Of a DNA stretch of 6,184 nucleotides, positions 1 to 4,830 are shown in pieces; within the stretch, counting starts at the first letter, position 1, and each line of letters begins with the position of its first letter. The stretch covers positions 1 to 6,184 of the forward strand of contig JAUUSS010000120.1 of the NCBI GenBank assembly GCA_030841765.1. The letters run 5' to 3'. The position numbers and the translations under genes were made by a program. Source of the stretch: Collinsella aerofaciens. GTDB taxonomy: Bacteria > Actinomycetota > Coriobacteriia > Coriobacteriales > Coriobacteriaceae. The notes below the pieces were generated by a model. The model worked only from the letters and a program-made list of their open reading frames with translations. It was not told the DNA's origin and made no database searches.

Positions 1-68
1 AGATGCGCGAGCTTATGGCGGGGCGCGAGGAGATTGCGGCCGGCGCTCCCGAGTTTGCCGAGTTCTAA
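1..68 (+). CDS. C-terminal end of an unidentified plus-strand protein (partial)
   Basis: Only the last 21 codons are visible, in the frame starting at base 3 and ending in TAA at 66-68. The peptide is acidic and alanine/glycine-rich and ends GAPEFAEF. Codon third positions are mostly G or C, as in the other genes here, and a strong intrinsic terminator begins four bases after the stop, so this is very likely the true end of a gene that starts outside the window. The fragment is too short to name a family and carries no recognisable motif. The ATG at base 3 could in principle be a start, but no ribosome binding site can be seen before it. Confidence 0.7.
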   Translation, partial: MRELMAGREEIAAGAPEFAEF

Positions 69-71
69 CGG

Positions 72-123
72 CGACGGCCGGCGTGCTTTTGGATGGATTC
101 CAAGCGCGCCGGCCGTCGTTTTT
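72..123 (+). terminator. Strong intrinsic terminator
   Basis: A 17-bp stem (72-88 paired with 102-118, one G-T wobble at 84/106) with a 13-base loop is followed by five T residues (119-123). It lies just after the stop at 66-68 and so ends the upstream plus-strand gene. The minus-strand gene ending at 137 converges on the same hairpin, but read on the minus strand there is no T-run after the stem, so any termination in that direction would be weaker. Confidence 0.9.
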
Positions 124-136
124 CTGTTGCTGCCGT

Positions 137-583
137 TTACTCGGCGAGCTGCTTTAGCACATCGCAGGCAATCTCGACGGCATCGTCGATGCAGCCGGGG
201 CAGCTGCGGAGCGGACCCTTATCCGATCCGATGCCCTTGAGCGTGCCGCAGACGGTCGTTGTGTTCTTCTCGCCAAAACGCTTGGCGATTTCGCGCGACA
301 GCTTGTAGGTCTGGCCCTTGGTCTTGGGGTTTTCCATGCCGTCGCTCATTACAAAGCCCATGATGGCCACGGCGCCCGAGATGGCGCCGCAGGTTTCGGT
401 CATGCCGCCCATGCCGGCGCCAAAGCCCTCGGTGAGGGTAAAGGCGACCTGGGGGTCGAGCCCGACGGCGGGCGCGAGCGTGCAGGCGACGGCCTGGGCG
501 CAGTTAAAGCCACGGGCGTGATATTCGGCAGCTTGAGCCTGACAGGCGGTGATGTCGAGCTGGGCCGTATCGATTTGCTTCAT
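137..583 (-). CDS. C_GCAxxG_C_C family cysteine-rich putative redox protein
   Basis: A 148-residue protein. It matches the C_GCAxxG_C_C family (Pfam PF09719 / TIGR01909): small proteins of about 140 residues with conserved cysteines and a CGAxxG motif, predicted to be redox-active but with no proven reaction. Visible signatures are NCAQAV (27-32), a glycine-rich GFGAGMGG (53-60), TCGAISG (64-70), VCGTLKG (111-117) and C128-P-G-C131. Total cysteines are eight (14, 28, 34, 65, 112, 128, 131, 140), more than the family minimum. No signal peptide or membrane helix is seen, so it is probably cytoplasmic. The start is set at 583 because AAGGAG lies six bases upstream (590-595); the frame stays open to 727, but that extension lacks a ribosome binding site and would read through a hairpin. 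The gene diverges from the metY-type gene. Family assignment is confident, function is not. Confidence 0.88.
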   Translation of the reverse strand: MKQIDTAQLDITACQAQAAEYHARGFNCAQAVACTLAPAVGLDPQVAFTLTEGFGAGMGGMTETCGAISGAVAIMGFVMSDGMENPKTKGQTYKLSREIAKRFGEKNTTTVCGTLKGIGSDKGPLRSCPGCIDDAVEIACDVLKQLAE

Positions 584-589
584 CGTTGT

Positions 590-595
590 CTCCTT
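590..595 (-). promoter_or_regulatory. Ribosome binding site fixing the start at 583
   Basis: On the minus strand this reads AAGGAG, six bases before the ATG at 583-581. It is the only good Shine-Dalgarno sequence near any in-frame start, so it decides against the longer reading that begins at 727. Confidence 0.8.
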
Positions 596-596
596 G

Positions 597-628
597 GTCA
601 CGGTGTACCCGCCTATGGTACCCGTGAC
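597..628 (-). promoter_or_regulatory. 12-bp dyad/hairpin directly upstream of the ribosome binding site
   Basis: GTCACGG (597-603) pairs with CCGTGAC (622-628) and GTACC (605-609) pairs with GGTAC (617-621), with a single bulged base at 604 and a 7-base loop (610-616). In the mRNA of the cysteine-rich protein this hairpin would end one base before AAGGAG. It may be a leader hairpin affecting translation or mRNA stability, or a DNA operator; the sequence cannot tell these apart. There is no T-run after it in either direction, so it is not an intrinsic terminator. Confidence 0.55.
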
Positions 629-746
629 GGGGCATGTAATCATCGAGAGCTTCATGTATGCCTCGTTTTTATCTATCGAGCAAATGCCCAAGGCTTGAGA
701 TAAATACCCCTGATCAATTTGTCCCATAACCTACCTTGGGGATGGG

Positions 747-775
747 TTGAGAGGGGTGCAGGGTAGCGGTATCGT
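747..775 (+). promoter_or_regulatory. Predicted sigma-70 type promoter for the metY-type gene
   Basis: TTGAGA (747-752, five of six matches to the -35 consensus) and TATCGT (770-775, four of six matches to the -10 consensus) are separated by 17 bases. Transcription would begin near 782, giving a leader of only about 33 bases, too short for a SAM riboswitch or T-box. An imperfect dyad (728-748) overlaps the upstream edge of the -35 box and could be an operator. Confidence 0.55.
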
Positions 776-814
776 GAACCGAATAAAACTAAAACCCAGG
801 CGAGGGAGCTAGAT

Positions 815-2098
815 ATGAGCGAGCAGACCATCGGTACTACATGTGTTCAGGGCGGCTATCACCCGGGAGATGCCGAGCCGCGCCAGGTGCCCATCTACCA
901 GTCCACCACGTGGAAGTACGACACGTCGGAGCATATGGGCAAGCTGTTTGACCTGGAGGAGTCGGGCTACTTCTACAGCCGTTTGCAGAACCCCACGTGC
1001 GATCTGGTTGCCGCCAAGATCTGCGAGATGGAGGGAGGCACTGCCGCGATGCTCACGAGCTCGGGCATGGCTGCGAATTTCCTCGCGATCTTTAACGTGG
1101 CCGGTGCCGGCGATCATGTGGTCGCGAGTTCTGCCATTTACGGCGGTACGTATAACCTGCTCGCCCACACCATGGGCCGCATGGGCGTGACCTGCACGTT
1201 CGTCGCCCCCGACTGCACTGATGAGGAGCTCGAGGCAGCCTTTGAGCCCAATACCAAGCTCGTCTTTGGCGAGACGATCGCCAATCCCGCCCTCGCCGTG
1301 CTCGATATTGAGCGCTTTGCCAAGGCCGCGCACGACCACGGCGTGCCGCTGATGGTCGACAACACCTTCCCGACGCCCGTGATGTGCCGTCCCTTTGAGT
1401 GGGGCGCCGACATCGTTACGCACTCCACCACCAAGTACATGGATGGACATGCTGCCTACCTGGGCGGCGTGATCGTTGACCACGGCCAGTTTGACTGGAT
1501 GGCCCATGCGGATAAGTTCCCGGGTCTCACCACGCCCGACGAGAGCTACCACGGCGTGACGTATGCCAAGAAGTTCGGTCGCGAGGGCGCCTTCATTACC
1601 AAGGCCACCGCGCAGCTCATGCGCGACCTCGGCCCCATGCAGAACCCGCAGGCGGCCTTCTTCCTGAACAGCTCGCTCGAGAGCCTGCATGTGCGCATGC
1701 CGCGTCATTGTGAGAACGGCCTGGCCGTTGCCAAGTTCCTGCAGAGTCATCCCAAGGTACGCTTCGTGAGCTATCCGGGCCTAGAGGGCGATAAGTACTA
1801 TGACATCGCTCAGAAGTACATGCCCAACGGTACCTGCGGCGTTGTGAGCTTTGGCTTTAACGGTGGTCGCGCGGCGGCTGAGACCTTTATGAAGAGCCTT
1901 AAGCTCGCCCAGATCGCCACGCATGTGGCCGACGCCCGCACTTGCTGCCTGCATCCCGCTAATGCCACGCACCGCCAGATGAACGATGAGGAGCTCATCG
2001 CCTGTGGCATCTCCGCCGATATGGTACGCCTGTCGTGCGGCCTCGAGGACACGGCCGACTTGATTGCCGACCTTGAGCAGGCACTCGAGCAGTGCTAG
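815..2098 (+). CDS. metY: O-acetylhomoserine aminocarboxypropyltransferase (homocysteine synthase), PLP-dependent
   Basis: A 427-residue Cys/Met-metabolism PLP enzyme. The expected reaction is O-acetyl-L-homoserine plus sulfide to L-homocysteine plus acetate, the direct sulfhydrylation route to methionine, in the cytoplasm. Visible family features: YSRLQNPT (54-61), SSGMAA (82-87), YGGTYNL (109-115), Asp182 in VDNTFPTP for the PLP ring nitrogen, the Schiff-base Lys207 in THSTTKYMDGH, the YHGVTY loop (245-250), the LHPANATHRQM segment (379-389) and Arg405 in VRLSCGLED for the substrate carboxylate. Length is normal for sulfhydrylases (about 425-430). Position 111 is Gly where methionine gamma-lyases usually have Cys, which favours synthase over lyase, though a lyase or mixed activity is not excluded. 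The start has GAGGGAG at 802-808. It is transcribed alone, with a promoter upstream and a terminator downstream. Confidence 0.9.
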   Translation: MSEQTIGTTCVQGGYHPGDAEPRQVPIYQSTTWKYDTSEHMGKLFDLEESGYFYSRLQNPTCDLVAAKICEMEGGTAAMLTSSGMAANFLAIFNVAGAGDHVVASSAIYGGTYNLLAHTMGRMGVTCTFVAPDCTDEELEAAFEPNTKLVFGETIANPALAVLDIERFAKAAHDHGVPLMVDNTFPTPVMCRPFEWGADIVTHSTTKYMDGHAAYLGGVIVDHGQFDWMAHADKFPGLTTPDESYHGVTYAKKFGREGAFITKATAQLMRDLGPMQNPQAAFFLNSSLESLHVRMPRHCENGLAVAKFLQSHPKVRFVSYPGLEGDKYYDIAQKYMPNGTCGVVSFGFNGGRAAAETFMKSLKLAQIATHVADARTCCLHPANATHRQMNDEELIACGISADMVRLSCGLEDTADLIADLEQALEQC

Positions 2099-2166
2099 GC
2101 TAGCGTTCGCATAAGGCGCCGATGCTGGCAGAAAGCTTCGGCGACCTTTCGTTCCGATTCCGTAGG

Positions 2167-2213
2167 CGGGACCCCAATCGCGGCTGTTTGCTGGCGATTG
2201 GGGCCCCGTTTTT
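2167..2213 (+). terminator. Intrinsic terminator after the metY-type gene
   Basis: A GC-rich stem pairs CGGG-A-CCCCAATCGC (2167-2181) with GCGATTGGGG-C-CCCG (2194-2208), with one internal A/C mismatch and a 12-base loop. Five T residues follow (2209-2213). The T-run ends only 26 bases before the start of the next gene, leaving little room for a separate promoter after it, so partial read-through into the MFS gene is possible. Confidence 0.85.
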
Positions 2214-2228
2214 GCCTTGCGCCACTCG

Positions 2229-2234
2229 AAAGGA
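2229..2234 (+). promoter_or_regulatory. Ribosome binding site deciding the MFS start
   Basis: AAAGGA sits five bases before the ATG at 2240. It overlaps the alternative ATG at 2234 and lies downstream of the in-frame TTG at 2198, which is inside the terminator stem, so 2240 is the best start. Confidence 0.65.
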
Positions 2235-2239
2235 TGGAT

Positions 2240-3544
2240 ATGGAGAAAACCGCAGAGCAGCTGCGCCGCGAGCACATTGCCCTTGAGGGCGACACCCATG
2301 GCAAGAACAAATGGGCGATTCTGTTTACCGTGCTCATCATGACGTTTATGTCGTGTCTGGATTCGACCGTCGTGACCGTGGCGTTGCCCGTGATGCAAAA
2401 GGAGCTGGGCGTGGGCCTCGATCGCATTCAGCTGGTAAGTTCGGTGTATCTGCTTGCGACTTGCGTGGCTATGTTGCCGTTTGGCCGTCTGGGCGACGTG
2501 CGCGGCAAGGTGAATGTGTTCCAGTTGGGCGTCATCGTCTTTTCGGTCGGTTCGCTGCTGTGCGGCCTTTCGGCCTCGCTTGAGGTTCTTATCCTGGCAC
2601 GCATTGTTCAGGGCATCGGTTGCGCGGCGGCCATGGCTAACAACATGGGTATCATCACCGAGTCGTTTCCGGCGCGCGAACGAGGCCGTGCCATGGGTAT
2701 TCTCGCGACCTTTGTGGCCCTCGGCATGATGTGTGGCCCCGTGCTCGGCGGCATGCTGGTGGCAAGCTTTCCCTGGGAGAGCATCTTCCTCATCAACCTG
2801 CCCATTGGCGTGATCTCGTTTATCGTGGGACTCTACACGCTGCCGCATGTTAGGCCAGAGGCCGGCGAACGTCCCATGCCCCTTGCCGAGGCCGCTCGTC
2901 GCTGCTTTGTAAATTCGGCCTTCACCATCAACCTTGCCTGCATGCTCATCGTGTTCGTTGGCATTGGCGCATCCGAGTTTATTCTGCCGTTCTATTTTCA
3001 GGACGCCCACGGCTTTGGTTCTGACATTTCCGGATTGCTCTTTTTGGCGCTGCCAATGGTGAATGCCTTTATCGGCCCGCTTTCGGGAACGGTTTCGGAC
3101 CGTGTTGGCTGCGAGGGTCCCACGGCGGTCGGCCTGGGCGTGTATGTGTGCGGTCTCTTTGCAGTAAGCACGCTCGACGAGCACTCTTCTATCCCTGTGA
3201 TCGTGTGCTGCGTCGCATTTATGTCGTGCGGTACGTCGATTTTCCAGAGCCCCAACAACTCGCTGTACATGGGCTCGGCTCCGCGCGAGGCACTTGGCTT
3301 TGCGGGTAGTCTGGGTAGCCTGGCGCGTTATGCGGGTATGGCACTCGGCATTACGGTGGCGTCGAATATCCTGTATGGACAGATGAGCGTGGCGATGGGC
3401 GAGGCCGTGACCAGTTTTGTTGCAGGACGTCCGGATGTGTTCCTGTTTGGTTTCCGTTCGGTGTTCTATGTGTTGATGGCTGTGGCCGCTGTGGGCTTTG
3501 CGCTTGCCATGGTGCGTTTGGTGAAGATGCGCGCCCGCCATTAG
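2240..3544 (+). CDS. MFS transporter, drug-efflux (DHA) type
   Basis: A 434-residue inner-membrane protein of the major facilitator superfamily, probably a proton-coupled exporter; substrate unknown. About twelve hydrophobic segments can be counted, beginning near residue 25 and ending near 427, with a short hydrophilic linker after the sixth (about 206-230). Motifs: LDSTVVTVALP in helix 1 (Asp41, typical of DHA2 proteins), motif A GRLGDVRGK (82-90) between helices 2 and 3, RIVQGIG (121-127, motif B) in helix 4, and GPVLGG (166-171, antiporter motif C) in helix 5. The sequence style is QacA/EmrB-like, yet the two extra central helices of 14-helix DHA2 members appear absent. The N-terminal 24 residues are charged and cytoplasmic. 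No own promoter is evident in the 141-base gap after the metY-type gene, and no clear terminator follows. A role in amino acid or metabolite export cannot be excluded. Confidence 0.88.
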   Translation: MEKTAEQLRREHIALEGDTHGKNKWAILFTVLIMTFMSCLDSTVVTVALPVMQKELGVGLDRIQLVSSVYLLATCVAMLPFGRLGDVRGKVNVFQLGVIVFSVGSLLCGLSASLEVLILARIVQGIGCAAAMANNMGIITESFPARERGRAMGILATFVALGMMCGPVLGGMLVASFPWESIFLINLPIGVISFIVGLYTLPHVRPEAGERPMPLAEAARRCFVNSAFTINLACMLIVFVGIGASEFILPFYFQDAHGFGSDISGLLFLALPMVNAFIGPLSGTVSDRVGCEGPTAVGLGVYVCGLFAVSTLDEHSSIPVIVCCVAFMSCGTSIFQSPNNSLYMGSAPREALGFAGSLGSLARYAGMALGITVASNILYGQMSVAMGEAVTSFVAGRPDVFLFGFRSVFYVLMAVAAVGFALAMVRLVKMRARH

Positions 3545-3637
3545 CGTGTTGGGAGGCTGTCTGCCACGATTCGCGCCGTCCCAAAAAGACTGGTTTGTGG
3601 TGCGATGCGGCTTGTGGGACGGGCGGGGGTCGGTCCG

Positions 3638-3646
3638 TGGTAGACT
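3638..3646 (+). promoter_or_regulatory. Predicted extended -10 promoter for xpt
   Basis: TGGTAGACT combines an extended TGn element (3638-3640) with the -10 hexamer TAGACT (3641-3646). No good -35 hexamer lies 16-18 bases upstream, as is common for extended -10 promoters. Transcription would begin near 3653, giving a leader of about 50 bases, too short for a purine riboswitch. Confidence 0.5.
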
Positions 3647-3656
3647 ATCGAACAAC
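3644..3656 (+). promoter_or_regulatory. Possible PurBox-like sequence at the xpt start site
   Basis: ACTATCGAACAAC matches ten of thirteen positions of the Firmicute PurR box as I recall it (AWWWCCGAACWWT), including the CGAAC core. It overlaps the predicted -10 region and start site of a purine salvage gene. There is only one box, and whether this organism has a PurR regulator cannot be seen, so this is tentative. Confidence 0.25.
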
Positions 3657-3701
3657 GTTTATTAATCGCGCGGTATCGTTGCCGCGAGAAGGGGTTGCGC
3701 C

Positions 3702-4280
3702 ATGCAGGAGCTTGAGGATCGTATTCGCCATGACGGCATCGTAAAGGCCGGTAACGTCCTTAAGGTTGATGCCTTCCTCAACCACCAATGCGACGTTGAG
3801 CTGTTCGACCACATGGGCGCCGAGTGGGCACGACTGTTCGAGGGTGTCGAGATCAACAAGATCCTGACGATTGAGGCTTCGGGCATTGGCATGGCTTGCA
3901 TCGCGGCTCAGCATTTTGGCGGCGTGCCGGTGGTCTTTGCCAAGAAGGCGCAGTCCATCAACCTCGACGGCGAGCAGTATGCCACGACCATCTACTCCTT
4001 TACCAAGCAGAAGGAGTACCCGGTCATTGTGGGTAAGCGCTTCCTGTCCGAGGGCGACAAGGTCCTGATTATCGACGACTTCCTGGCCAACGGCTGCGCG
4101 CTTGAGGGCCTTATTAAGATCTGCGAGGCTGCGGGCGCCGAAGTTGCCGGCATTGGCATCGCCGTTGAGAAGGGCTTCCAGGGCGGCGGCGATAAGCTCC
4201 GTAAGCGCGGCTTCCGCGTTGAGAGCCTGGCACGTATCGCCGATATGGACTGCGAGAACGGCGAGATCACCTTCGCCTAA
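3702..4280 (+). CDS. xpt: Xanthine phosphoribosyltransferase
   Basis: A 192-residue type I phosphoribosyltransferase, the usual length for Xpt (194 in Bacillus subtilis). It converts xanthine plus PRPP to XMP plus pyrophosphate, salvaging xanthine toward GMP in the cytoplasm. Visible features closely follow B. subtilis Xpt: LKVDAFLNHQ (20-29), TIEASGI (56-62), VPVVFAKK (75-82), YSFTKQ (98-103), the PRPP-binding loop VLIIDDFLANG (121-131), AGIGIAVEKGFQ (149-160, near the base-binding pocket) and RVESLARI (172-179). The start has AAGGGG at 3689-3694 eight bases upstream. There is no neighbouring xanthine permease gene such as pbuX, which often accompanies xpt, so this copy stands alone. It ends before a strong palindromic terminator. 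No purine riboswitch is present in the short leader. Confidence 0.95.
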   Translation: MQELEDRIRHDGIVKAGNVLKVDAFLNHQCDVELFDHMGAEWARLFEGVEINKILTIEASGIGMACIAAQHFGGVPVVFAKKAQSINLDGEQYATTIYSFTKQKEYPVIVGKRFLSEGDKVLIIDDFLANGCALEGLIKICEAAGAEVAGIGIAVEKGFQGGGDKLRKRGFRVESLARIADMDCENGEITFA

Positions 4281-4308
4281 GCGCGCAACACAAGCGATTG
4301 GTATGCGA

Positions 4309-4343
4309 TGTGACAAAGGGACTGTCCCTTTGTCACATTTTTT
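4309..4343 (+). terminator. Palindromic intrinsic terminator after xpt (dispersed-repeat type)
   Basis: TGTGACAAAGGGAC (4309-4322) and GTCCCTTTGTCACA (4324-4337) are exact reverse complements around a single T. In RNA this gives a 13-bp stem with a 3-base loop, followed by six T residues (4338-4343). It should terminate xpt transcripts. The arm shares 13 of 15 bases with the inverted repeat at 4753-4823, which suggests it belongs to a dispersed palindromic repeat family rather than being unique to xpt. Confidence 0.9.
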
Positions 4344-4363
4344 GTATGAGGGGAGGTGTTGAT

Positions 4364-4744
4364 ATGGATGAGAATAAGATGGGATGGCGCGAGTATGCGC
4401 GCTATGCCGAGATGTCGGCCGAGGAGTTGGCGCGCGATTGCGAGGTGCAGGTGTTTCGCGCGACGGGTCCGGGCGGACAGGGCGTGAACACGACGGACTC
4501 GGCGGTACGCATGAAACATATCCCTTCGGGGATTGTCGTGATGGCGCGCGAGAGCCGCAGTCAGTTCCAAAACCGTAGCAGCTGCCTACGTAAGCTGCGC
4601 GCTGAGCTTGAGCGTCGCGGGCGTCCGCCGCGCCGCCGCGTCAAGACCAAAGTGCCACAGCGATCGCGCCAGCGCAGGCTTAATGACAAGCACTTCAACG
4701 CCATTAAAAAGGCCAACCGTCGCAAGCCGGGCGGGGAGGAATAG
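4364..4744 (+). CDS. Stand-alone release-factor-domain (GGQ) protein, probable ribosome-rescue peptidyl-tRNA hydrolase
   Basis: A 126-residue protein consisting essentially of the catalytic domain of class I release factors (RF-1 domain). GPGGQGVNTTDSAVRM (35-50) carries the universal GGQ motif (37-39) that drives peptidyl-tRNA ester hydrolysis in the ribosomal peptidyl transferase centre. HIPSGIVV (52-59) and the SQFQNR segment (66-71) are also family-typical. The stop-codon recognition domain of RF1/RF2 is absent, and the C-terminus (about 85-122) is strongly basic, as in ArfB/YaeJ and mitochondrial ICT1, where that tail enters the empty mRNA channel. I infer codon-independent rescue of stalled ribosomes, though it could belong to another release-factor-like branch. 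The start at 4364 has a strong GGGGAGGTG (4350-4358) five bases upstream; the frame is open to 4298, but that part reads through the terminator. It lies between xpt and a convergent lipid kinase gene, bracketed by related palindromes. Confidence 0.88.
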   Translation: MDENKMGWREYARYAEMSAEELARDCEVQVFRATGPGGQGVNTTDSAVRMKHIPSGIVVMARESRSQFQNRSSCLRKLRAELERRGRPPRRRVKTKVPQRSRQRRLNDKHFNAIKKANRRKPGGEE

Positions 4745-4752
4745 CCTCCTCG

Positions 4753-4823
4753 TAAGTTGCGGTGAAATAGGGACTGTTTATGCAGCTAAAGCCGTAAGAC
4801 AGTCCCTATTTCACCGCAACTTA
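4753..4823. repeat. 25-bp perfect inverted repeat between convergent genes
   Basis: The left arm (4753-4777) and right arm (4799-4823) are exact 25-base reverse complements flanking a 21-base spacer (4778-4798). It fills most of the 86-base gap between the GGQ gene (ending 4744) and the minus-strand lipid kinase gene (ending 4831). No T-run follows the stem on either strand, so it is not a textbook intrinsic terminator, although a hairpin this stable may still stop polymerase or protect both 3' ends. The inner arm TGAAATAGGGACTGT resembles TGACAAAGGGACTGT of the palindrome at 4309-4337 (13 of 15 identical). It is probably a REP- or MITE-like dispersed element. Confidence 0.85.
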
Positions 4824-4830
4824 GGTGGGG

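Noticed and set aside
584..727. A 48-codon N-terminal extension of the cysteine-rich protein.
   Set aside because: It has no ribosome binding site, is outside the conserved family domain and reads through the dyad at 597-628; the ATG at 583 with AAGGAG is far better.
782..814. A SAM riboswitch or T-box leader before the metY-type gene.
   Set aside because: The predicted leader is about 33 bases with no extended stem, and no T-box-like sequence is seen in it.
809..1750. A 313-codon minus-strand open frame opposite the metY-type gene.
   Set aside because: It mirrors the codon structure of a well-supported PLP enzyme on the plus strand, has no family motif and no ribosome binding site of note.
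3576..3622. An 8-bp stem (3576-3583 with 3615-3622) after the MFS gene, considered as its terminator.
   Set aside because: The loop is 31 bases and no T-run follows on the plus strand, so it does not support an intrinsic terminator call.
1781..3655. A very long minus-strand open frame (over 600 codons) opposite the end of the metY-type gene and the whole MFS gene.
   Set aside because: Its product is dominated by His, Arg, Ala and Gln with no recognisable domain, and it lies opposite two clear genes; stop-poor antisense frames are expected in GC-rich coding DNA.
3647..3701. A purine riboswitch before xpt.
   Set aside because: The stretch from the likely start site to the ATG is only about 50 bases and shows none of the three-helix aptamer layout.
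3645..4316. A 223-codon minus-strand open frame opposite xpt.
   Set aside because: Xpt is unmistakable on the plus strand, and the antisense product resembles no protein family I know.
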